Made by a program: the position numbers and the translations under genes | Source: Pelargonium tetragonum | Lineage: Eukaryota > Streptophyta > Magnoliopsida > Geraniales > Geraniaceae | Assembly (NCBI GenBank): GCA_036897445.1 | Contig: JAYMTL010000058.1 | Span: forward strand, 1 to 64,000 | Direction of reading: 5' to 3' | Length of the DNA stretch: 64,000 nucleotides | Notes under the pieces: model-generated | What the model saw: only the letters and a program-made list of their open reading frames with translations | What the model was told of the DNA's origin: nothing | Database searches by the model: none | In this document: positions 39,377 to 50,100 of the stretch, in pieces | How the letters are laid out: every line of letters begins with the position of its first letter | Position numbering within the stretch: position 1 is the stretch's first letter

Positions 39377-40060
39377 CCTACCTATTCCCTATAACATCGC
39401 TTTTTTTAAGAATACTGTAAGCAAGAGGCACACTTATAGTATTTACTAAAAATTTTTCTATAAGGGACTCCCTGTTCATATCCAACTCCCCTTACACCTT
39501 GTAAGAAGGTCTTGATCGGTATAACAATGCTGAAGTCTTTACTAATAGGGAGCTACGTCAGTACAAATCTTTATAATAGAAATAGAGGTTTAACATTCAC
39601 CGGCCTACTGTAACTTGTAGTAGGGGAGTCCCCCCTGTTTTAGTAAGAAAACCACAAACTTTAGCTTAAACTAAACCCAGGCGGGATACGGACACTCAAG
39701 TAGGAATAAACTATACAACGCCGAGAAGTTCTGATAACGTGAATAACTCAAAGAGATTTGAATTCTAAAGGCAATGCGAATTAATGCTTGGGGCTGTAGA
39801 CAGGAGTGCCCTCAATAGATAAAACTATCTTTCTTTAATATTAGAAAACTCTAAAAAAGGAAGTCGTAGGGTATATAAGATCTTGTACATTTCAAAGTAA
39901 CAGGAGTAGTACAATAGCAAGGATGCTAGCCCTTGCTTTAAGATTCTTTATACTTGCTAGATTCGAGGAGCTCCAGAAAAATTTTCCATTTCTTTTATCT
40001 CTTAAGTGAAATGACTATAAAATTCTTTCCTATTTCTATTAAGTGCTTACCCTCCCTAAC

Positions 40061-40500
40061 GAAAAAGAAAAAGACGAGTACCACCTTACAACTAGTACAC
40101 TAGAGAACTCTTTACTTACTAACAGAGACCCTTTAAAATATAAGACTGAAGACTAGGATATACTTATCAACTATAAAAAGAAGAGTTTATATGGCTGCAA
40201 GAAGAAGAAGAAAGCTCGTCATAAGAAGACTCATAAGATTAAGATTGAGATACCGATTATACAGACTCAGGCTCCTCCTCTTGTTAAGACTTTTTTAAGA
40301 CTAGGATCAAGAATATGAATAAAAAGTCAAAACAACTTCTTTAAGTTAAGTCAGTCCTAAAAAGAAGTCAAGTGTGTGGGTTATATCGCATCAATGCATA
40401 CTCCTCCTTTTGAACTTAGACCGCCTAAGGGTTCTCTACTAGTTCATTACGTTGACTCAAATACTCTAAAAGTTTCTAAGGTATCTTCAATATCTTTCTT
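40061..40500. other. Purine-rich block with a lysine-rich open stretch
   Basis: A plus-strand frame of about 54 codons (roughly 40158-40319, no ATG) contains KKKSLYGCKKKKKARHKKTH, then KIKIEIPIIQTQAPPLVKTF, and ends at a TGA. A basic run followed by a Pro-rich stretch is typical of many nucleic-acid-binding or mobile-element proteins, but A-rich DNA produces Lys runs by itself. I assign no function. Confidence 0.25.
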
Positions 40501-42550
40501 AAAAATTAGGCCTATTCTAGCATCTATCATAGTCCAGATCAGGAAGTACTAAATGCTTTTTTTGGGATCCTAAGATCTTGTTTTTGTTTTTTGATCAAAA
40601 CCTGGGAACTTTTCCTTGGCGCTGGTAGACTTTTTTAACTATAAGCGTATTTTTTAAAGCTTTTTAGAACCCCTTGAACTCTTCTTTTTATCATGTCCTT
40701 CTCCCGGAATTCCGAGATATTACAAAAAAGCTTGATCAAAGTTAGGGTTGAGTGGTTCAGGCATTCCTGAACATATTTATAGAAATCGCGGGCTCTGCTC
40801 TGGGCAGAATGGGCATAGATATTCCGAAGAAAGAAGTTTCACGCAAGCATCGTATAAATTTTACGTCAAGAAAGCCTTTCTAAAAGGGACCTTACAAATA
40901 GTGGGGACACCCCGATTCAAAGGATTTTGTGAGTCCTGAATACTTTAACTTCGTTACCTTGTCTGTGCTTTCACTTACGACGGCTTTTGACTAAATAACG
41001 GAGTACTTAATTGCTTGGGCTTGTCGGTTATAGAATTCAAAATTCCTTGACTAGAGTAGGCTGTATAATTAAATACTGATCCAGATTAGGGCTTAGCTAA
41101 CGGGATTTCCCAGTACTCAATTCAATCGGATACTCTTGGTTATAAGATTGCTTTATTATAAAAAAGGAATAATCATCCTTTTATTTAGAGTGCAAAACCT
41201 TCTACCTACGGCTAAGACGGGACCTTACTTGCTTTTGTTACTATTTAAGGTTTACTGCTGAACGAGATACTGAATTTTATTAAACAAATTTAGGAGTTGC
41301 GGGGCTTTAATGCAATCCTTGTATAAAAAGAAACGGGAGACTTTAAAAACTACTTTCCATGCCCCGGTAACCTTGTACCAACAGCGCATATTGAAAAGGT
41401 TCTAACTTCGCTAAAAATCTTAGGGGTCCTTTAGAATGTAACAAGGGAGTTTGTATCCGACGGGCCTCCCCGCTTTTTGCTTAATAGTCGACCCGTAAAA
41501 GGGCATGGCAAATGGAGTGATTTTAACAAGACTCTTCCTTTGTTTATGTATCAGGAAAAGGCCCGGGGATCCTTATTCTTAAAAACAAAGCATCGTAAGA
41601 ATGTTACTTTTGGAAAAGGTTCGAATCGAAAGGTTTAGGTCTTTTACTAAAGGGATATATCAACTCAGTGTCTCTAAAAAAATCTTATTCTAAAGAAAAA
41701 GTGTTAAGTATCTCAACAGTGAAAAGTATGCACTCTTATATTTATGGAAAATCTTTCTTTCTGCCGGTAGAGTAGATAAAGATATTGAATATCCTTTTAA
41801 AGTAATTTACTTTGATAACATATACGAAGATTTTTTTAAGTAAATAGAGTACCCTTTTTTCTTGAGTTTATAAGTTCCGGGAGTAGTCCATTTCGCGCTA
41901 TAACTATATAATATATATAATAAGAATATCTAAGAAACTTAAGTGTAGTCTATAAATTAGATGTAAATCTCTTTATTATTATAAGTAGAGCAAGTACTTC
42001 TTTCTTATCCACTTATTAGTGAGTGGTGTTTCTTAGGTCCTCTTAGAAAAAGAGCTTGCCTTAGGCTTATGTAGTATAAACGTATAGAAACCTTTTTTTG
42101 TCTTTCTCTTTGCTTTTTCTATTTCAAGTCTTGAGTCTTTTAAAGGGAAGGGAAAAGACTCGGGTCCCGCAAGTAGTAGTATACAAAAGAGTCTTTTTAG
42201 CTAGGCAGGGAGGTCAACAAAAGTGTAAGAAATCTTAGTTGACATTTAGGGTCCTTTGAATAAGGTAGACCTTAGCTTGATTTTCTAAAAGGCCCCGGTT
42301 TCTTAAAATGAAAAGCTATGGAAATTTAAGGACAAGTTTTTACTAAAAAGGGGCGCAATAGACTAAGTCAGGAGAACGAGACTTCTTGGAATTCTTTTGG
42401 AATAAAGATTTTTTAGCGACTTTTCCTTTTTATTGCCGGTATCTCCTTAAACTTTCCTGCAAAAGCTCATATAAAGGGGATACAGCCAAATCAGGCTTCT
42501 GTTACTATCTAGCTATCTAGAGTGCTGTTTATCCTTGTTCGGGTGCCTAA
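40501..42550. other. AT-rich non-coding DNA
   Basis: I see no gene. The 63-codon frame at 40748-40939 has no recognisable content. The second copy of the 27-bp dispersed repeat lies at 41272-41298 and a T-loop-like word (GGTTCGAATC) at 41618-41627. No arms of a tRNA can be fitted around the latter. Confidence 0.6.
41272..41298 (+). repeat. Dispersed repeat, copy 2 (27 bp)
   Basis: This is the partner of 29850-29875 in direct orientation, about 11.4 kb away, with one extra C. The two copies lie in otherwise unrelated AT-rich DNA. Confidence 0.65.
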
Positions 42551-43010
42551 AACCACTGCAAAGCAAAATTCTCTTTCAACTAACTATACCTTTATTATAC
42601 CTTTCTTGTATTTATCGAAATTTGGACTGACTTCACAACTTCCCCACCTACTGAATATCCAGAACCAGAAACATAATAAAACACAGGTTCTACTTCCATA
42701 ACACCCCTCCCTATTGGTGACTTTGATCTGTCCCTAGGTTACTGACAACTAGACTGCCTTCTGGAAAGACCTTGATTGAGAACTTTTTTATTACCTACCT
42801 TGCGCTCTTACTAAAAAGTCCTTAAACTGGGATTATTCCTATTCAACAAGATAGACTTCCTTAGAAATTGTTTATAGAAAAGGCTTCCCTCTAACCTATA
42901 ACTAAGACTGACTTTCCAATCTGTACTTCATTCATCAATCCCAGCTAACCCAGGAGCTCCATCTCTCTATTTACGGAAAACTAAAGTACTTTCCAATAAA
43001 AAGAAAACAA
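42551..43010. other. CA/CT-rich block of ordinary-looking composition
   Basis: This stretch has many CA, TG and AC steps and few TA-only transitions, unlike its flanks. No open frame in it exceeds 60 codons. It resembles the other CA-normal islands but shares no patch with them that I could find, apart from the 10-mer AGGTTACTGA near 42735, also seen at about 20233, 24547 and 25067. Confidence 0.3.
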
Positions 43011-44080
43011 TTGAGGTCTATATCATAGGAATTTCCTAAATTTTTCTTACTTTTCTGTATAGCTGAAACAAACCCGGATACCTTTTCTAAAGCTAAAATC
43101 CATTTTATTCATTTTCTCGCAGTCGAAATCTGACATGTTAAGAAAAAAAGTTTACCTCTGATTTGCTTTGTTTCTTTGTTACCTTTTGATCCAATTGAAA
43201 AAGGGCTTCGCACCTATGTACACAGGTATCGCATCAAGCTTTGATCCTATATAGAAGAACTTTCACACTATTGAAAAGGTTTTTATCCTATAGGGATCCC
43301 TCGCCTTTGCTTCGCACCTTGCTTCTTCTCTCTGTTTCTCTTGTTCTTTGTTTCTCTTCTTTCTTGAGTGCTTTGCTGTCTCTTTCCTGAAACAAAAGGA
43401 GAGGAGGAGGGCTGCCTTAGGAAGCTTCCTGCTATCGTACCGTATTCCACCCCTTTCTTTTTTAAAGAAAGAAAGCAGGAATTTTTAAGAACAATTCTAA
43501 GATAAATCCATTGAATCCGTGTATCCTTGTTTTTTTAAGGGAGCTAGCCAAGAAACTTTCACGAAATTGCTAACTGTAGAATTTGAGGCATCATTTTGAT
43601 ATTTGTATCCTTGTAAGAGGCAATCTTTCTCGTAAATAGGAAGGGCTCGCAGTTCTTTCTTTCTAGATTGCTAAAAAGTCAATCTTATATGATATACATA
43701 TATAAACTGAAATCATCTTCTTTCTGACTATTGATAGTGTAGCGTAAAAGCATCTCTAACGATTAGAACCTGCAGCATCGATACTGTTGGGAAGTGCTCT
43801 ACCCTCTGACTCAATTTACTAGAATATAAGATGGGGAAGGCTTAGGCAAACTTTACTAAGGGATTACACTATTCACGGATACCTGGAAAGACTCTATCTA
43901 AGCGAACTGACTCGAACCCTGAAGTTCCTTTTCTTTACAGAGTTGCTTGAACATTTACGGGAGCTAGTTCTAGGATAATTACAAGTTCTGCTTATAGAGT
44001 ATGCCCTTTCTTTTGATTCGCAGTCTCGTCTATTCTATATAAGTGCTTTCCTGTTCTCAGTTTTAGTTCTTAAGTAATAG
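43011..44080. other. AT-rich non-coding DNA with pyrimidine tract
   Basis: I see no gene. A TTCTCT-rich pyrimidine tract lies at about 43315-43385, followed by CTTTCTTT and AAAGAAAG forming a simple hairpin near 43454-43475. A minus-strand T-loop-like word (GGTTCGAGTC) lies at 43909-43918. Confidence 0.55.
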
Positions 44081-44560
44081 AAAGCCTAAAGCAAGTCAAT
44101 GAAAATCTTAAGGCAAGGTTACTCGAGCTGTAACAGAAGCCTTAAAGTCTATTACTAAGATTAGAGTTTAGAAAGATTTTCATATTATGCATGCATCTTG
44201 AGTATGCTTATTATGATAAGACTCAACAAAATCCCAATAAGTATGAGTATATAAGAAATGGGATTGAATATAGCATAAAGTGAAGAATGAAAGAAAGATG
44301 AAATTTTTACAAGCAAGTTTCCAAGCAAGAGAGAAAGAGCCCATAAGACCGCATAGTCTAGCTCTCAGGAAAGGTTGTATCAGAAGAAAGTGACAAAACT
44401 CAAAGGTTTAGCTATTATAAGAAAGAGGATCTTCAGGGTATGATACAGGTCTTAAGATTGAGAGTCAAGGTCCTGTAAGATAAGTCTATAAGAAAGTTAT
44501 AGATAAGAGCAGATAAGATAGGAGAGAGAGTGTGAATAGTGTATTAGTGGGAGGTTTAGC
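44081..44560. other. Purine-rich block resembling decayed coding DNA
   Basis: The plus strand is rich in AAG, GAA and AGA triplets over nearly 500 bases, with stops in every frame. It looks like the remains of a coding region on this strand. I recognise no domain and could not match it to another block here. Confidence 0.25.
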
Positions 44561-45555
44561 CTGACCAGTATTCTATCTTTTATGTTGGTTATACTTCAGA
44601 TAGGATAACTTAGGAATGAACTAAAAAGGAGTCTTCTTCTTTGTGTTCCACAGTTTCTAGGTCTTTCCTGAGGAAGTAGGTTTAGCTAGAATTGAAGTTT
44701 ATTGCCAGCTGCTAGTGTGCTGTTATTCTATAAGTCAGCAAGGTTAAGGGCTCCTTTTGTATTGCTATAAAGTCAGTTTCATTCCCGAATAAGAAGTTTT
44801 TTAGCTTAACAATTAGAACAGTCTCGTACAAAGATTAAGAAAGAGAGACTTTAGGGATTTCTAAGTAGGTAGCTTTTAATTAAGGAATAAAAAGAACTAA
44901 ACTAAAGTAAAACGCATTTCCGTAAAGGTATTTAGTTACAAGGCGACCGTCTGGGCGAGTTCCCAATCAATTTCCAAGCTTGCCTTCTGTTAGACTGGTG
45001 TTTTGGGTTTAGTGGTTTCTTCCTGTTAGTCACAAGGGATTTTTTTAAGTAAGAAGGATTCAGATGCAATCTAAGGAATTGAGAAAGGGAGTTTAGGGCT
45101 CTCTAATTTACCTATTTTAGCTTTCTATTTAGGAAGTTATAGCAAGGTTAGGAGCTTCTCTTATATATGGGGAAAGTCGGGGTTCCTAAACGAGTAAGAA
45201 AAGGTTCTAGGCTAAAGATGGGTATTCAAGACGAAGTATAGCTATATCAAGGCTATTAATAAGAAGTTTCTTCTTTCTTCAGAGCTACACTCTTATTAAG
45301 AGCTCTACTTATCAAAACTATACTACTCTTATCAGTCTTACTCCGTATTTTGAAACCCATCTTAGTCTTACTTCATCTGAGTCTTTTATACCTTTCATTT
45401 GGAGTTGTTACTGCGTCCTTTAACCGGCTATCCCATATAGACTAGAATAAGTTCCTCCTAAGCTTGACTTTTGGCTTGACCTCATGACTATGAGCTACAG
45501 AAGTACTTATAGATACAATTCAAAGAGTAAGTTTTTTCACTTATAGAATATTGAA
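44561..45555. other. AT-rich non-coding DNA
   Basis: I see no gene, no repeat partner and no structured element. GC clumps GGGCTCC (near 44750) and GGGGTTCC (near 45180) are of the same type as elsewhere in the window. Confidence 0.55.
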
Positions 45556-46377
45556 AATTCTTAGGACTCTACTCTAAAAGTCAAGAACACTTTCAAGAAC
45601 TAAAGGAAAGAGAATCATCAGTAACTCCACTGTTTACCAACAAATCCGCTTAGCTTATTAGGACTCTCTAATGCAAGCAAAGGACTGCTACTTCTTATTC
45701 TGGAACTTCCTAGATCGGAATCAAGAAGGAAAGCTTGAACTTTCAACTGCTACACATCCTTGGCAGGCTTTAGCTACAACACTTTAGTATTAGAACAATG
45801 AATTCTTTAAACACCTATTCAGCTTAGCATACATCCTAATTATAGTCAGAAATAGCAACAAGTTAGGAACTCAATAAACAAAGAAGAGAATCCGGCTGCT
45901 CCTGGAATATCCAAATACCCTAACGAAGAATTCCAGTATACGAATAGCTACCACACAGAAGAATACAATTCAGAAAGTAGAGCAAGTTCCTAATCTCAAA
46001 AGAAATTTACCACAACTCTTAGAGTGTTTCAAAAATCCCTCTACCTATTGACCAGCATAAACACAAGGGAAACTAAAGAACTCAGTTATCCCAAGAATAA
46101 AGCTCTAGCCTTCTTAGATTTCAATCTTTTAATGGATTTCCCTTTTATTAGTTATTTAGAACTCTTAATTCTAAAAATGCCTGCTCAGGAAAGGGATACC
46201 TAGCGATATCTTGGCTTACAAAAAAAATTCCAAAAACCCAACTGTCAAAGCCAAGATGGAATACAAACCCAAATCTTCCTCAAGATAAGATAATCTGGTT
46301 AAAGTTAAGGCTTACGAGAAAGATCAAACAAAGAATAGAACTTAACAAGGAATACCTTTTCTTATACACCTTTAGCT

Positions 46378-46407
46378 GCACCATCCCATTAGAAAGGGAG
46401 ATTCCTA
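46378..46407 (+). repeat. 30-base dispersed repeat, copy 2
   Basis: This is the partner of 12587-12616, with 27 of 30 positions identical. It is the only patch I found shared by blocks A and B in direct rather than inverted orientation. Confidence 0.65.
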
Positions 46408-47102
46408 TATGCTCATAAGCAGTATCTATTTTCCAAACCAGGAATTCTAATTCAGTTTAGTCTGTTTAGTTTAGAATCTTTACTATTTTACTATATAGGA
46501 TTATCTGGTTTACAACTAAACTAGGAAAGAATGCCTTTAGATCGGAAGAAAAGCTTGAAGAGAATATAGCACTCCCAAGCTTACTTCAGTACTGTAAAAC
46601 TTCATAGGAAAAGATCGGATTACAATTTATAATGAAATAGGAATTCTAAGAATAAGACAGAATAACTAGGACTGTACTCTCAGAATCCCAAAAGGAAAGA
46701 CACAGATACAGATAAGGTATCGAAGATAGGTTACGTTTTAGATAAAAACCCTAAATTTAGTACAATAAGGAAATGAATCTACAAAAATGTTCCGGGAATT
46801 CCTTTTGGTTTCCCGTATCTTTTCTATTCCATTAGAATCTAGAAAATCCTAGGAATACAAAAGAGCAAAATCTAAGACTCCAGCACCGGGTAACAAGCTA
46901 GGAGGATTTCTAGTTCGGTTAGGAAACTCCTTGCATACAATAAAAAGACAATAAAGAACAACTGTCAAAGAACGAAGCACTCAGTTCAGGAATACATTAT
47001 CATCTTTCTATCTAGTTAGCTTAGGAATCTAAAGAATAATGAATTTGTACACCAATAAACAGCACTGAAAGGTTATAACAATTCAAAGTTGTTAAAGCAT
47101 TA

Positions 47103-47157
47103 CCGGAATTGACTGGTTATAAAATCCGGAATTGACTGGTTATAAAATGAGGAATTG
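47103..47157 (+). repeat. Tandem duplication, 2 x 23 bp plus partial third unit
   Basis: Two identical 23-base units (47103-47125 and 47126-47148), each starting CCGGAATTGACTGG and ending TTATAAAAT, lie head to tail. GGAATTG at 47151-47157 may be the stub of a third. The perfect identity points to a recent event near the right edge of block B. Confidence 0.9.
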
Positions 47158-47160
47158 GAT

Positions 47161-50100
47161 TTAGAGCAAGAAGGAAGAAAAGCTTAGGTTCGAGCTGTCA
47201 AGAGTAAGTACAGTAAAAGACTCTTATGTATTCCCTAAGTTAGTAATATAAGGTAAGTTTAGTATAAAAATGAGGGCTAAAGAAAGAGAAAATTTAATAG
47301 ATTTAGACGTAAGAGCTCGAGCAAAAATCCACTTAATTGGGGCGGGGTTAAAAATGTACCAAACCTTTATAAAAGGGCCGAGTCTGCGATAAAAGGAATG
47401 GGATATGATAGGGTATTCAAGAGTTTATATGCTTAGACCCAATAAAGTAAAGTTTGAGTTATGGAATGATAAAGGGGAGTGGAGTAGTACCTCTTGCTTC
47501 TTGAGACTTGATGTATACCAAAGAGTCCGTCCGTGTTTCCTTAGGCTTCTTAAATGAATATAGTATAGGGATCTTTTATAAGTATGGGACTAGAGCCCCT
47601 GCTAATGTATTCTGCACTATCTTTGGAAGTTAGTGTATTCTGGTTAAGGGGTTTCTTATTTCCTTGTGCATATGAAAACTGAATAAAATTTTTGTTAACC
47701 AGGTCAAATTTCTGGTATCTGGAATCTCGGGTAATAAAGAAATTTCGGAGTAAAGGAAAGGCAGTAGAGAACTCTAAGTCAATTGGGAAGCGAAACCATA
47801 CAATAAAGATTGGCTATATTAGTTGACTGCTTCCATTCAAATTAAAAAAAGCCGGTAACGTGAGCCCCTTTTGAAGGTTCAAAAGTCTATGTCGAAGTAA
47901 GTTCATATAAACGAAAAAAAAAAGGATTCTTGTGTAGTTCTAATTCGGAATTTTCATAAAATAGATAACAAGCCTTTAGAATACGTTGATAAGGATATCT
48001 ATATATATATCTTTCCCGCTTTATATGAAAATCTCGCTAATTCTTAGTATTTTATTTAAAGGGAGCCCCTTTTTAAGTCCATTTGGATGGGTTTTCCTTC
48101 GAAAGTAAAGGAGTACTGGGAGTTTCGGTAAAGACATAATGTAGAACTCAGGGGCTCCGTTTTTTTCCTCTTGTAAGGTATTTTAACTAGACATGAATTC
48201 CTCATTAATGTATTTGATGTTCCTTACAACCCTTTTATCTCCCTCCAAAACCCTAAAATTTTAATGAATTCTAGGAAGAGGGAAAATCCAACTAAAAAGT
48301 GAGCTCTTTCTTGCTTCTTTGTATCTCTAAAAAAGAATTCAGTCGCTTATAAACGGAGCAAATGAAGGTGTAAAAGCCTTTGAGAACAGGAGTCTAGGAG
48401 TATCCTGATGAAGTAAAGAGTTTTAGCAGTCCGCATAAGAAAGCTGTGATACAGAATATGAGAGAGTATAGCTACAGGTAGGACTCGTACGAAAGGTATA
48501 GTACTTCCAAAGAATCCCCCTAGGTTTTAGTCTAGAGATAAGGGTTTTCCTTGTTCTGTATTCTGGCAGTCAAATACGCATAGATTTTGTAATTGGCATC
48601 ATTCTTTTTAATATGTATTACCTTCGATTAGCTAGCCCTTTTGTTTAAAGTCTTTTTTTTTTATTTTGAATGTAAAGCGCCCCCTTTTCTATTTCTGAAA
48701 TTTAGAAGGGACTTTTTAGTTATTAAAATAAAGTAAGGCTTTGCTTCTGTGTTCCCTTGTTTCCCGGTTTTTACTAAAAAGCAAGAACTCCATACCACCA
48801 GTGCCCCATAAGAAAAAGAAGACTATTCTAGCTGCAAAGAGTACAGGTTATAGGAAACAATGGAAGTAGGGACAGAAGTAGTAGCAAGAGCTTGACCTCT
48901 AATATAATAAGGTAAGGGAAATAGAATAGATATGAGATAGAGTCTTATAGTACAAGTTACTTAGCTGTATAGTCATTTTAGTAATAGACAATAGACAGTA
49001 ATATATAGTATATGAGTATAGTTGTTTTCATTTTCTAATCTGTCTTATTCCTCCTCTGTTTTTATCGTTGTGGAGGAGCACGCCTTAGATGGGTTTAGAA
49101 AAGAGTCCCTTTTACCGACTAGAGCTTTACGAAGGAGGTTGCTGTAATATAGTTTTTCTGAATGTGTAGAACCCCCCTTAGACTTCTTTCTTCCTTTTAT
49201 TACTTGTATTTTAGGGCTTGCTTTCAGAATCTATATCTTGTATCTTGCTCATACTCTTGTCTTGTTTGTTTTTAGGTTGTTAGGAGTGAATGTACCTATT
49301 TTTTCTTTCTTTGTATTCTATTTATTATTAATTCTTTAGTTATGCAATAGTAATAGAGTCTTTATTAGAGGAGTTAGTCTCTAGTCTTCCTCACTGTGCT
49401 AGGAGCTTATCGGTTCGCTGTATCTAGATTTGAGTATTTTCAAGAGAAGCAGGAGCCGCTGTACTTAGACTGGTAAGGGAAGTAGGGGTCTTATAAGAAA
49501 AGAACCTGGGAGATAGGGCTCTAGCTTGTTGATAGCCGGTGTAGTGAATATAATAGAATAGCTTACTATAGTTCTTGTTTCAGTAAGTATAGGTAAAGGG
49601 TAACACTCTCTTTGAGATTAAGGTTTTTGCTAAAATCTTGGTTTTAGACTGCTCAGGAAAACGGGAATAGGATAGGAAAGCCTCGATTTATAAGAATCCC
49701 TGCCTCCTTATTCTGGATTAGAGGTACTAAAAAAAGGTACGGCACAGAGACCCTCCTCATTTCTTTTGACTTCTCCCTCTTGTGTTAATTTCTTTCTACC
49801 TGTATTTATCGGAGATAAGTTACCAAATTTAGTCTTAGTCTAGTTTTTTCCTAAATTTTCTTTCCCGGAATTAGAAACTGAGAGAAGGGTTTTTTAACTT
49901 AAACCTCAGACTAAAGAAAACTAAAAAAGTAGTTAAGTATAGTTTCTTGCTTTTTCTGTGCCTTGAAGTTTAATCAATTCTTTTCCTCTCTAAAATTTCT
50001 TACTATCCGGGAATTGAAAACCTTTAATCAGAGGAAGAACAAAGCAAACCCTTTTCTTATCTTAATAGAATCTACCTGAGAAAACTAAAAGCAGAGGGGA

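Larger units (their letters stand above)
34481..40060. other. AT-rich non-coding DNA
   Basis: I see no gene. The frame at 36715-37020 (101 codons) opens on a non-ATG start and has no motif. It has an aromatic and hydrophobic middle, with YVPYLPPGFYYLVYIFIELL near residues 27-46, which could mimic a membrane span, but nothing else supports it. Others at 34662, 36011, 37267 and 38238 are shorter. A tandem duplication (35894-35923) and a strong GC hairpin (37593-37612) are listed. Confidence 0.65.
45556..47160. repeat. Block B: old diverged repeat, inverted relative to block A
   Basis: Three lines counted here give (CA+TG)/(AC+GT) of 1.0 to 1.5, against about 0.8 in my window sample. Plus-strand patches match the minus strand of 12041-13560: 45711-45735, 46298-46315, 46904-46925 and 47012-47035. 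One patch, 46378-46407, matches in direct orientation. The patches are not in the same order as in block A, so one or both copies are rearranged or built of repeated modules; AGATCGGAA-type modules occur at 45711 and 46539. No frame reaches 60 codons. The family is unknown. A transposable element is the simplest reading, but I see no terminal repeats or target-site duplication. Confidence 0.5.

Noticed and set aside
46539-46549. AGATCGGAAGA, identical to the start of a common sequencing adapter
   Set aside because: The match stops after 11 bases, and related words occur in blocks A and B, so it belongs to the local repeat family, not contamination.
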